A stretch of 64,000 nucleotides of DNA from positions 620,001 through 684,000 of the forward strand of contig NZ_JAPZVN010000001.1 of NCBI RefSeq assembly GCF_027533845.1. The letters run 5' to 3'. Within the stretch, counting starts at the first letter, position 1. Each line of letters opens with the position of its first letter. The DNA is from Streptomyces sp. RPT161. GTDB taxonomy: Bacteria; Actinomycetota; Actinomycetes; Streptomycetales; Streptomycetaceae. The position numbers and the translations under genes are program-made. The notes below the pieces were generated by a model. The model worked only from the letters and a program-made list of their open reading frames with translations. It was not told the DNA's origin and did not search any database. Below, one piece after another: positions 53,899 through 62,245 of this stretch.

Positions 53899-55247
53899 TG
53901 GCGCGTACCCAGATCTTCCTGGCGTCCACCCTCTACGGCGCCGCCACCGTGGCCGCCGCGCTGGACGCCGACCGCTTCCGCCCGGCCGACCGGCGGATCC
54001 TGCTGGTCAGCAACAACGCCCCGGTGCCTGAGACCACTTCGCCGCTGGACCGGATGCCGGGCTTCGAGGCGCTGCGCGACCGCTTCGACCGGGTGCTGTC
54101 GTGGAACGAGGCCATCTCCCCGTTCCACCCGAGCGGTTGGGCTCCGCGCCCGGACGACGTACCGCTGTTGGAGCGGCACCTGCGGCTGCTGTGGCAGCTG
54201 GGAGACGACGAGATAGAGCTGGCCGTGGAGTCCATCCAGGTGGAACCCGCGCTCGCCCTGGTCCAGCTCTTTCCGGCCGCCCCCATCGACGTCTACGCGG
54301 ACGGCCTGATGAGCTACGGCCCCACCCGCAACAAGCTGGAGCTGCTGGTCACCAGCCGCATCCGCCGACTGCTCCACCTCGATCTCGTGCCCGGCCTCAC
54401 ACCGCTGCTGCTGTCCGAGCACGGTGTCCGGCCCGAGGTGGTGCCGACAGACGCCTTCCGCACGGTGCTCGCGGAGCTGGCCGCGGCAACGCCGCACGAC
54501 GACAAGCCGGTGGCGGCGGACGGCCCGGCGCTGCTGCTCGGCCAGTACCTGTCCGCGCTGGACATCCTCACCGTCGAGGAGGAGGAGCGGCTGCACCTGC
54601 GCATGCTGCGCGGGATCGCCGCACGCGGCCACCGCAGCGCGGTGTTCAAGCCGCATCCGACCGCGCCCGCCCACTGGCCGCACCTGCTGGAGAAGGAGGC
54701 CGCGGACCTCGGGGTGGAGCTGACCGTCTGCGACACTCCCGTACTCGCCGAGGTGCTGTTCCAGCGGCTGCGGCCCGCGCTGGTGGTCGGCTGCTTCTCC
54801 ACCGCCCTGCTCACCGCGTCCCAGTTCTTCGGCCTGCCGGTGGTCCGTACCGGCACCGGGCTGCTTCTGGAGCGGCTGTCGCCGTACCAGAACAGCAACC
54901 GCGTGCCGGTCACCATCGTCGACGCCCTGCTGCCCGCACTGGACGACCGCGAGCCCGCGTCCGGGCCGCCGTCCACCGCCGAACTGACCGCACTGCTGCG
55001 GGCGGTGGGCTACTGCATGCAGTCCAAGGCCTATCCGCACCTGCGCGACGAGACGGTCCGCTATCTGTCCGCGCACCGGGACACCCGGCGGTACTTCAAG
55101 CGGCGGCGGCTCACCTCGCTGGCGCTTCCCGGCGGCGTGCCGTCCCAACTCGCCTTCCTGCCGCGGAACCGTACGGTGCGCAGGGTGGTGCGCAGGGCCC
55201 GGGGGCTGACCGCGCGGGCCGCGGACCGTCAGGCGGCCACCTCGTGA
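53898..55247 (+). CDS. second polysialyltransferase-like glycosyltransferase
   Basis: 449 aa of the same general family as the 48438 gene: TQIFLASTLYGAATVAAALD, RRILLVSNNAPVPET, PIDVYADGLMSYGPTRN, ALLLGQYLSALDILTVEEEE, HRSAVFKPHPTAP and VVGCFSTALLTASQFFGLPV (the H-P and S/T-x-G donor pocket). Two different POLYST-like enzymes in one cluster suggest one that primes and one that extends, or two linkages. Start and stop overlap the neighbours, so the three genes form one operon. Confidence 0.82.
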   Translation: MARTQIFLASTLYGAATVAAALDADRFRPADRRILLVSNNAPVPETTSPLDRMPGFEALRDRFDRVLSWNEAISPFHPSGWAPRPDDVPLLERHLRLLWQLGDDEIELAVESIQVEPALALVQLFPAAPIDVYADGLMSYGPTRNKLELLVTSRIRRLLHLDLVPGLTPLLLSEHGVRPEVVPTDAFRTVLAELAAATPHDDKPVAADGPALLLGQYLSALDILTVEEEERLHLRMLRGIAARGHRSAVFKPHPTAPAHWPHLLEKEAADLGVELTVCDTPVLAEVLFQRLRPALVVGCFSTALLTASQFFGLPVVRTGTGLLLERLSPYQNSNRVPVTIVDALLPALDDREPASGPPSTAELTALLRAVGYCMQSKAYPHLRDETVRYLSAHRDTRRYFKRRRLTSLALPGGVPSQLAFLPRNRTVRRVVRRARGLTARAADRQAATS

Positions 55248-56371
55248 CCGCCCAGCCGATCACCGCCGCGCGCCCTGTCGCGGCCGCGGTGCCGGGCGGC
55301 GTCAAGCGCACCGGGCGGTTGCGGGCGTTGGACGGGCTGCGGCTGGTGGCGGCGCTGTCGGTGTGCGCGTACCACTACGCCGGGCGCGGCGGGGACATCA
55401 CCCGTGCCTGGGGCGCCTCGCCGCACAAGCTCTTCCCGAGCCTCGCCGGACCGGCCTCCTACGGCTGTCTGGGCGTCCAACTCTTCTTCGTCATCAGCGG
55501 GTTCGTCATCTGCATGAGCGGCTGGGGCCGCTCCCCCATGGCGTTCGCCGCCTCCCGGGCGGGTCGGCTGCTGCCCGCCTACTGGGCGGCGGTCCTGCTG
55601 ATCACCTTCGTCTTCGCACTGCCCTGGGTGGCGTTCCATCCGGTCTCGCCGAGCGACCTGCTGACCAACCTGACGATGCTTCAGATGCCGGTGGGCGCCA
55701 AGCGGGTACTGGGAGTGTGCTGGACGCTCTGGGCGGAGCTGCGGTTCTACCTGCTGTTCGCGCTGTGCGTGCTGTGGCGCGGCGCGTCCAGACGCCGGGT
55801 GCTGCTGTTCTGCACGCTGTGGACGGCGGGCGCGGTCTTCGCCGACGCCGCCCGTGAACCGCTGCTGCAGCAGCTGCTGATGCCGGACTACGCTCCGTTC
55901 TTCGTCGGCGGCATCGGCCTGTACCTGGTGCACCGGTACGGGCACGACGCCACCGGCTGGGCGGTGGTGGCCGCCGGCTGGCTGCTCGGCCAGCACTACG
56001 CGGTACGGGAGTTGGTGGCCCCCGCGCATGTGGCGGCCTTCCACCACCGCACCCAACTCACCGTGATCGCCCTGGTGACACTGGCGTTCGCCGCGGTGGC
56101 CGCGGTCACGCTGACCCCGGTGAGCAAGGTGGACTGGCGCTGGCTGACCACCGCGGGCGCGCTGACGTACCCGTTCTACCTGGTCCACGAACACCTGGGC
56201 TGGGTGGTGATCCCCGCGCTGCACCACGGCCTGCGCCTCCCGGCGCCGGTCGTACTGGGCGCCTGCGCGGCGGCGATGCTGGCACTGGCATGGCTGCTGC
56301 ACACGGCCGTGGAACGGCCGCTCACACCACGCATCCGGCGCGCGCTGCTCGCTGCGCGCGGCTTGCGGTAG
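55244..56371 (+). CDS. acyltransferase 3 family membrane protein
   Basis: 375 aa with about ten membrane segments. RLRALDGLRLVAALSVCAYH carries the family His; GCLGVQLFFVISGFVICMSG and AASRAGRLLPAYWAAVLLI are conserved. It should O-acylate (acetylate) the wall polymer from the inside. Start GTG 55244-55246 overlaps the POLYST stop (GTGA). A strong hairpin follows the gene. Confidence 0.9.
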   Translation: MTAQPITAARPVAAAVPGGVKRTGRLRALDGLRLVAALSVCAYHYAGRGGDITRAWGASPHKLFPSLAGPASYGCLGVQLFFVISGFVICMSGWGRSPMAFAASRAGRLLPAYWAAVLLITFVFALPWVAFHPVSPSDLLTNLTMLQMPVGAKRVLGVCWTLWAELRFYLLFALCVLWRGASRRRVLLFCTLWTAGAVFADAAREPLLQQLLMPDYAPFFVGGIGLYLVHRYGHDATGWAVVAAGWLLGQHYAVRELVAPAHVAAFHHRTQLTVIALVTLAFAAVAAVTLTPVSKVDWRWLTTAGALTYPFYLVHEHLGWVVIPALHHGLRLPAPVVLGACAAAMLALAWLLHTAVERPLTPRIRRALLAARGLR

Positions 56372-56398
56372 TTCGGCACCACCGGGCCGGTCCGGTGT

Positions 56399-56425
56399 GG
56401 TCGCTCGCCGCGGCGGCGAGCGACC
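56399..56425. terminator. terminator between the acyltransferase and mutase genes
   Basis: Perfect 12-bp stem (56399-56410 with 56414-56425; GGTCGCTCGCCG) with a three-base loop, between converging genes. Confidence 0.8.
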
Positions 56426-56469
56426 GCGGCGGCGTTGCCCGGCGGTCCGAACCGACCCCGGCCGGACGG

Positions 56470-58068
<1,599 letters not shown>

Positions 58069-58291
58069 GCCTCTACGCCTCCCGCTTCCGGATGTGGACA
58101 CCGACTCACTGGTTACTTGTGGGTAACCGCCAGTCCTCGCAACGGACTGTAGTGGCGGGCGTGCGAGCCGTGCAGTCCCGCAGGCTGGGACCTTGCTCAC
58201 AGCCCGGCACTACGCACAGCATGCCGCGCCGAGCGGCGTCGCGTCACAACGTGGGGCCAAGAAGCGGGGAAGACCAGGTGCCAAGCCTGTC

Positions 58292-58331
58292 GACGCGGGT
58301 GGGGCGGGGGGAAAAGCGCCCCACCCGCGTC
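58292..58331. terminator. strong hairpin in the gap between the anti-sigma gene and the mutase
   Basis: Perfect 15-bp stem (58292-58306 with 58317-58331; GACGCGGGTGGGGCG) with a G/A-rich loop. It probably terminates the sigma/anti-sigma operon. The remaining gap (58069-58501) contains GGTAACGGGGGAACCAACAT at about 58349-58368 and no convincing gene. Confidence 0.6.
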
Positions 58332-58501
58332 AGGCGCGGGCTGTGTCGGTAACGGGGGAACCAACATGCCCGCGGGCCGATGACCAGTCGACCCGTAAGC
58401 AACTGCGTCGGTTGGCTGAAAAGTGTTACAGCGCCTTTCGCGCGGGCCGCGGCGCGGTTTCCGGGCGCTCGCCACGCGGGCTCAGTCCGCTGACAGGCAG
58501 C

Positions 58502-59557
58502 TCAGAGGGACGGCAGACGGAGCAGCTGCTTGTTGCCCCGGCCGCCGCCGCTGCCGTTGCCGCCGCTGTTCCCGCCACTGCCGTTGCCGTTGCCGTTCCC
58601 GCCGTTGCCGCCACTGCCGTTGCCGTTGCCGTTCGTGCCGTGCGAGAGCCGGTCGTCGCCGCCGCCGAGGCCCAGCCGCTGGCGGCAGTACGCGTCCACG
58701 GCCTGCTGGCCGCCCGCGTCCTTGGTCAGCCACTGCCACTCGTTGCCCTGCAACCCGCCGCCGTTCTCCCCCGCCAGGTAGGCATGGCACAACGTGTCCG
58801 GGTCGTGGCCGTCGGAACCCTGGTCCCAGTTCCCCTGGCCCTGCCCGTGGTCACCGCCACCCGGCTTGGAGCCGTTGGTTCCACCGAGCGCGCCGGGCGT
58901 ACCCGAACCGCTGGGCGACTGGGACGGCGGCTGCGTACCGGCACCGCCCTTCGCCCCGGTGCTGGCGCCGGGCGAGGCGGGCACCGTCGAGGGCGAGCCG
59001 ACCGTGCCGGGGGCCTGCGGCACCTCGCTGCCGTCCAGGGACGGCGCCTGCGAGCCGTCGGTCGACTCCGGCGACTTGTCACTGCTGCTGAACGGCGACG
59101 GGATCACCCCGGTACCGGCCGCCGCGGCGACCCCGCCGACCAGTGCGGTCGCCGCAAAGGCCGCGGCCACCGCGACCTTCGCCGAACCGGACAGTCCGCG
59201 CAGCCGCCGCAGCCGCCCGCGCCGCTCGGGCGCGAAGGGGACAGCGTTGTCCGTACTCCCGGCGACGGGCTCCTCGGGCGGCAGCGGTACGCCGACGGCC
59301 GCCGTGGCGGCCACGGCGGGGGCGGGCGCGGCCTGCTCGCGCGCCGCGCGGAAGGCCGCCAACACCGCGTCCTCACGGGTCTGTTCGACCGCGGAGCGGG
59401 TGGCCGCGGTCAACAGCTCGGTGAGGGCCCGCACGGTGGGGGTTCCGTCGCGTCCCTCGTCCCCGGCGTCGGCGGGGTCCCCGGCATTGACTGGTTCGCC
59501 GCTCAGCAGACGCTCGGCGGCTTCCTCGTCCAGCCAGTCATGGCGGCTTCCGCTCAT
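58502..59557 (-). CDS. anti-sigma factor-like membrane protein with Gly/Asn-rich tail
   Basis: 351 aa. The cytoplasmic N-terminus (1-130) has DWLDEEAAERLLSGEPV, an anti-sigma-like start, and RALTELLTAATRSAVEQTRE. One membrane segment at about 131-153 (AKVAVAAAFAATALVGGVAA). The outside part is Pro/Ser/Gly-rich, then a short folded stretch with two Cys (DTLCHAYLAGENGGG, AVDAYCRQRLGLGGG), then a tail of SGGNGGNGNGNGSGG type repeats coded by a low-complexity DNA run (about 58540-58640). ATG 59555-59557 overlaps the sigma stop, so it most likely controls that sigma factor. Confidence 0.78.
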   Translation of the reverse strand: MSGSRHDWLDEEAAERLLSGEPVNAGDPADAGDEGRDGTPTVRALTELLTAATRSAVEQTREDAVLAAFRAAREQAAPAPAVAATAAVGVPLPPEEPVAGSTDNAVPFAPERRGRLRRLRGLSGSAKVAVAAAFAATALVGGVAAAAGTGVIPSPFSSSDKSPESTDGSQAPSLDGSEVPQAPGTVGSPSTVPASPGASTGAKGGAGTQPPSQSPSGSGTPGALGGTNGSKPGGGDHGQGQGNWDQGSDGHDPDTLCHAYLAGENGGGLQGNEWQWLTKDAGGQQAVDAYCRQRLGLGGGDDRLSHGTNGNGNGSGGNGGNGNGNGSGGNSGGNGSGGGRGNKQLLRLPSL

Positions 59558-60198
59558 CTCACGTCCTTCTGCGTCGGCGCGGCCGCAAACGTCACACCGT
59601 CGTCCGTCCCACTGCCCCCCGTGCCGCCCTCCAACAGCTCCGCCAACCGTCGTAGTCCGCGGTGCGCGGCCGTGCGTACCGCGCCCGGACGCTTGCCGAG
59701 TACCTCCGCCGCGCCCTTGGCGTCGAGTCCGACCACCGCGCGCAGCACCACGGCCTCCGCCTGGTCCACCGGCAGTCGCGCTATCAGTGCCATGGCCCGG
59801 TCGGTGGCAAGCGCCTCCAGTGCCTGCCCCGCGGTGTCCGCGCCGTCCGGCACGCCGTAGAGGACCGACTCGTCGCCGCCCACGGCGGGCCTTCGGCCAA
59901 CACGACGCAGATGGTCGAGTGCCCGGTTCCGGGCGATCGTCGCCGTCCAGCCGCGGAACCGGTCCGCGTCCCCGGTGAACCGTTCGAGGTCCCGGGTGAT
60001 CTGCAACCACGCCTCGGACGCCACGTCCTCGGCGTCCACCTCGCCGACCAGCGTGCGTACGTAGGCGAGCAGACGGGGGTGGACGCTGCGGTAGACGGTG
60101 CGGAAGGCGGTCTCGTCGCCGCGCTGGGCGGCGGCTATGGCAGCCGTCACCCGCGCTTCGTCCGTGTCTTGGTCAGCCCCCACCACGTGCCTCATCAT
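59554..60198 (-). CDS. ECF RNA polymerase sigma factor
   Basis: 214 aa. Region 2: FRTVYRSVHPRLLAYVRTLV, DAEDVASEAWLQITRDL, RFRGWTATIARNRALDHLRR; region 4: ARLPVDQAEAVVLRAVVGLD, AKGAAEVLGKRPGAVRTAAH. The C-terminal 20 residues are a variable tail. Start at ATG 60196-60198, with a second ATG directly after. Coupled to the anti-sigma gene by a 4-bp overlap. Confidence 0.88.
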   Translation of the reverse strand: MMRHVVGADQDTDEARVTAAIAAAQRGDETAFRTVYRSVHPRLLAYVRTLVGEVDAEDVASEAWLQITRDLERFTGDADRFRGWTATIARNRALDHLRRVGRRPAVGGDESVLYGVPDGADTAGQALEALATDRAMALIARLPVDQAEAVVLRAVVGLDAKGAAEVLGKRPGAVRTAAHRGLRRLAELLEGGTGGSGTDDGVTFAAAPTQKDVR

Positions 60199-60632
60199 GC
60201 CCGATCCGACTATGCGCTCCGACTGCCGATCCGGTGCCCGCCGAGCGCGCGACACACCATGGTGTCCAAGTCGCGCCGGACCGGCCGGGGTTGGGCCCGG
60301 AGCGGCAGGTGTGACACTTTCGCGCCCGTTGGCGCTGTCTTGAATAAGCGACGCGCAGAACGGCACGCGCCGCGAGACGGCGACCGGAGACGCTCCTGTG
60401 GGGGGAGGCGACTCCGGTCGCCTCTGCCGTTACGGCCACCCCGTCCACCTGGTGGTCGCTTCCTCTCCCGTACGAGTGAAATTCGCACATCTGGCGGTCA
60501 AGTGCGCGCATCCGCCGATACGTTGTCCGAGTCCCTCTTCCGGCATCATCTTCTGCCGCTTCCCCGGGCGTCCTCTCCCGATTGTTGTTCCGCAACATTT
60601 CCGTATCGCATCCATCGCATCAGGAGTCCGAG
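60199..60632. other. 434-bp gene-free region between divergent sigma and OHCU-like genes
   Basis: Contains a small hairpin (60405-60412 with 60417-60424; GAGGCGAC) and presumably the promoters of both genes. No small ORF with a ribosome site and typical codon bias was found. GATACGTTGTCC near 60517 might belong to a promoter of the downstream gene. Confidence 0.4.
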
Positions 60633-61214
60633 CTGGCCAGCGACCTCCCCGGAACGTCGACGCCGATACCGCGGCAGGACCGCGCCATCGGCGGCCCCGT
60701 CACGGGGCTCGCGGCGCTCAACCGTGCCGCGGCCGCCGCCGCCGAGACCGCTCTGCTCACCTGCTGCGGCTGCCGCCGGTGGGCGCGCCGCATGGCCGCG
60801 CACCGTCCGTACCCCGATCTGGGCTCGCTACTCGCCGCCGCGGACACCGCCGCGTACGGGCTGACCCCGGGTGATCTGGCCGAGGCGCTGGCCGGTGAGC
60901 GGCCGTTGCCGCTGCCGCCGGGCGGCGGGCTGGCGGCGCACACCGCGCTGCGTGTCGGACTCGCCGAGTACGAGCGGCGCTTCGGCCACCCCTTCGTCGT
61001 CTGCCTTGACGGCGTTCATCCGGACGAGCACCTCGACCATGTGCTGGCCGGTCTGCGGCTGCGGCTCGGCAACACCCCGGAGGAGGAACGCGCCGTCGCC
61101 GCCGACGAACTGCGCGCCCTCGCACGCGGCCGGCTGGCCCGACTGGCCCGGCCCGCCTGCCGGAAAACGCCCCGGCTGGGGGCCCGGGGGTCACCCCCCG
61201 GGGGGACGCAGTAG
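60633..61214 (+). CDS. OHCU decarboxylase-like protein, probable CTG start
   Basis: About 193 aa. GLAALNRAAAAAAETALLTC, CCGCRRWARRMAAHRPYPDL, LAEYERRFGHPFVVC and HVLAGLRLRLGNTPEEERAV follow the OHCU decarboxylase fold (last step from urate to S-allantoin). The His region is present, but the S-x-x-E-Q motif with catalytic Glu is not recognisable, so activity is doubtful. CAGGAG lies 6 bases before a CTG at 60633 in frame; the next upstream option is TTG 60582 without a ribosome site. The Pro/Gly-rich end is not conserved. Confidence 0.65.
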   Translation: MASDLPGTSTPIPRQDRAIGGPVTGLAALNRAAAAAAETALLTCCGCRRWARRMAAHRPYPDLGSLLAAADTAAYGLTPGDLAEALAGERPLPLPPGGGLAAHTALRVGLAEYERRFGHPFVVCLDGVHPDEHLDHVLAGLRLRLGNTPEEERAVAADELRALARGRLARLARPACRKTPRLGARGSPPGGTQ

Positions 61215-61283
61215 CCCGCACGTGCGGGATCGATCACACCTGAGCTACCCCGATCACCAAGTCGGGAAGGGCGTCGCTACGAT
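61215..61283 (+). promoter_or_regulatory. sdh upstream region with a 14-bp perfect palindrome
   Basis: CCCGCACGTGCGGG at 61215-61228, directly after the OHCU-like stop, is either a short terminator or an operator. TACGAT at 61278-61283 is a good -10 for the sdh operon; no clear -35. Confidence 0.4.
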
Positions 61284-61369
61284 GTCGGGGGCCGGTGGAC
61301 CGTATCCGGCCGGGCCCGACCGACAGTGAAGCCGGCAAGGCCCCTAATCCCGTATCCGGAGGGTTTTCA

Positions 61370-61750
61370 GTGCCGGCTGGAACGCTGTACCGCGGCCGGG
61401 AAGGTATGTGGTCCTGGGTGGCTCATCGAGTCACCGGCGTCCTCATCTTCTTCTTCCTGTTCGTACACGTCCTCGACACCTCGCTCGTTCGCGTGTCGCC
61501 GCAGGCCTACGACAACGTGGTCGCGACCTACAAGAACCCCATCGTGAACCTGATGGAGTACGGCCTGGTCGCGGCCATCCTCTTCCACGCCTTGAACGGC
61601 CTGCGCGTCATCGCCGTGGACTTCTGGGCCAAGGGCCCGAAGTACCAGCGCCAGATGCTGTGGTCCGTGGTCGGTATCTGGATCGTGCTGATGGCCGGGG
61701 CGTTCTACCCCGTCCTTGAGCACACCCTGCGCACTCTGTTCGGGAGCTGA
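61370..61750 (+). CDS. sdhC: succinate dehydrogenase cytochrome b subunit
   Basis: 126 aa, three membrane segments (about 24-44, 62-84, 98-118). GTLYRGREGMWSWVAHRVTG carries the quinone/heme-site Ser-x-x-x-Arg pattern, and LFVHVLDTS and LFHALNGLRVI supply the heme His. Anchors the complex and passes electrons to menaquinone. Start GTG 61370 with GGAGGG 6-7 bases upstream. Confidence 0.93.
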   Translation: MPAGTLYRGREGMWSWVAHRVTGVLIFFFLFVHVLDTSLVRVSPQAYDNVVATYKNPIVNLMEYGLVAAILFHALNGLRVIAVDFWAKGPKYQRQMLWSVVGIWIVLMAGAFYPVLEHTLRTLFGS

Positions 61751-61752
61751 GA

Positions 61753-62226
61753 ATGTCTGCCGAGACTCCTGTCGACGCCCCAGTGGTCGGCGCGGGCACC
61801 TTCAGCCCGGACAACCCGGCCCCGGTCATCGAGCCGCCGCGTGCCCGCACCAAGCGCACGCCGCGCGCCACCCGCACCAACTTCGAGATGTACGGCTGGC
61901 TGTTCATGCGGCTGTCCGGCATCGTCCTGGTGGTGCTGGTCCTGGGCCACCTGCTGATCCAGCTGGTGCTGGACGGCGGCGTCACCAAGATCGGCTTCGC
62001 CTTCGTGGCCGGCCGCTGGGCCTCGCCGTTCTGGCAGATGTGGGACCTGTTGATGCTGTGGCTGGCGATGCTGCACGGCGCCAACGGCCTGCGGACGGTC
62101 ATCAACGACTACGCCGAGCGGGACACCACCCGGTTCTGGCTGAAGATGCTGCTGTACACCGCCACGGTGTTCACCGTCTTCCTCGGCACGCTGGTGATCT
62201 TCACCTTCGACCCGAACATCCAGTAG
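61753..62226 (+). CDS. sdhD: succinate dehydrogenase hydrophobic anchor subunit
   Basis: 157 aa. The first 45 residues are cytoplasmic and Pro/Arg-rich; three membrane segments follow, with [20 protein letters not shown] and [15 protein letters not shown] as conserved heme/quinone parts. Starts 2 bp after the sdhC stop. Confidence 0.92.
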   Translation: MSAETPVDAPVVGAGTFSPDNPAPVIEPPRARTKRTPRATRTNFEMYGWLFMRLSGIVLVVLVLGHLLIQLVLDGGVTKIGFAFVAGRWASPFWQMWDLLMLWLAMLHGANGLRTVINDYAERDTTRFWLKMLLYTATVFTVFLGTLVIFTFDPNIQ

Positions 62227-62245
62227 ACCCGGGGCTGACGCGACC

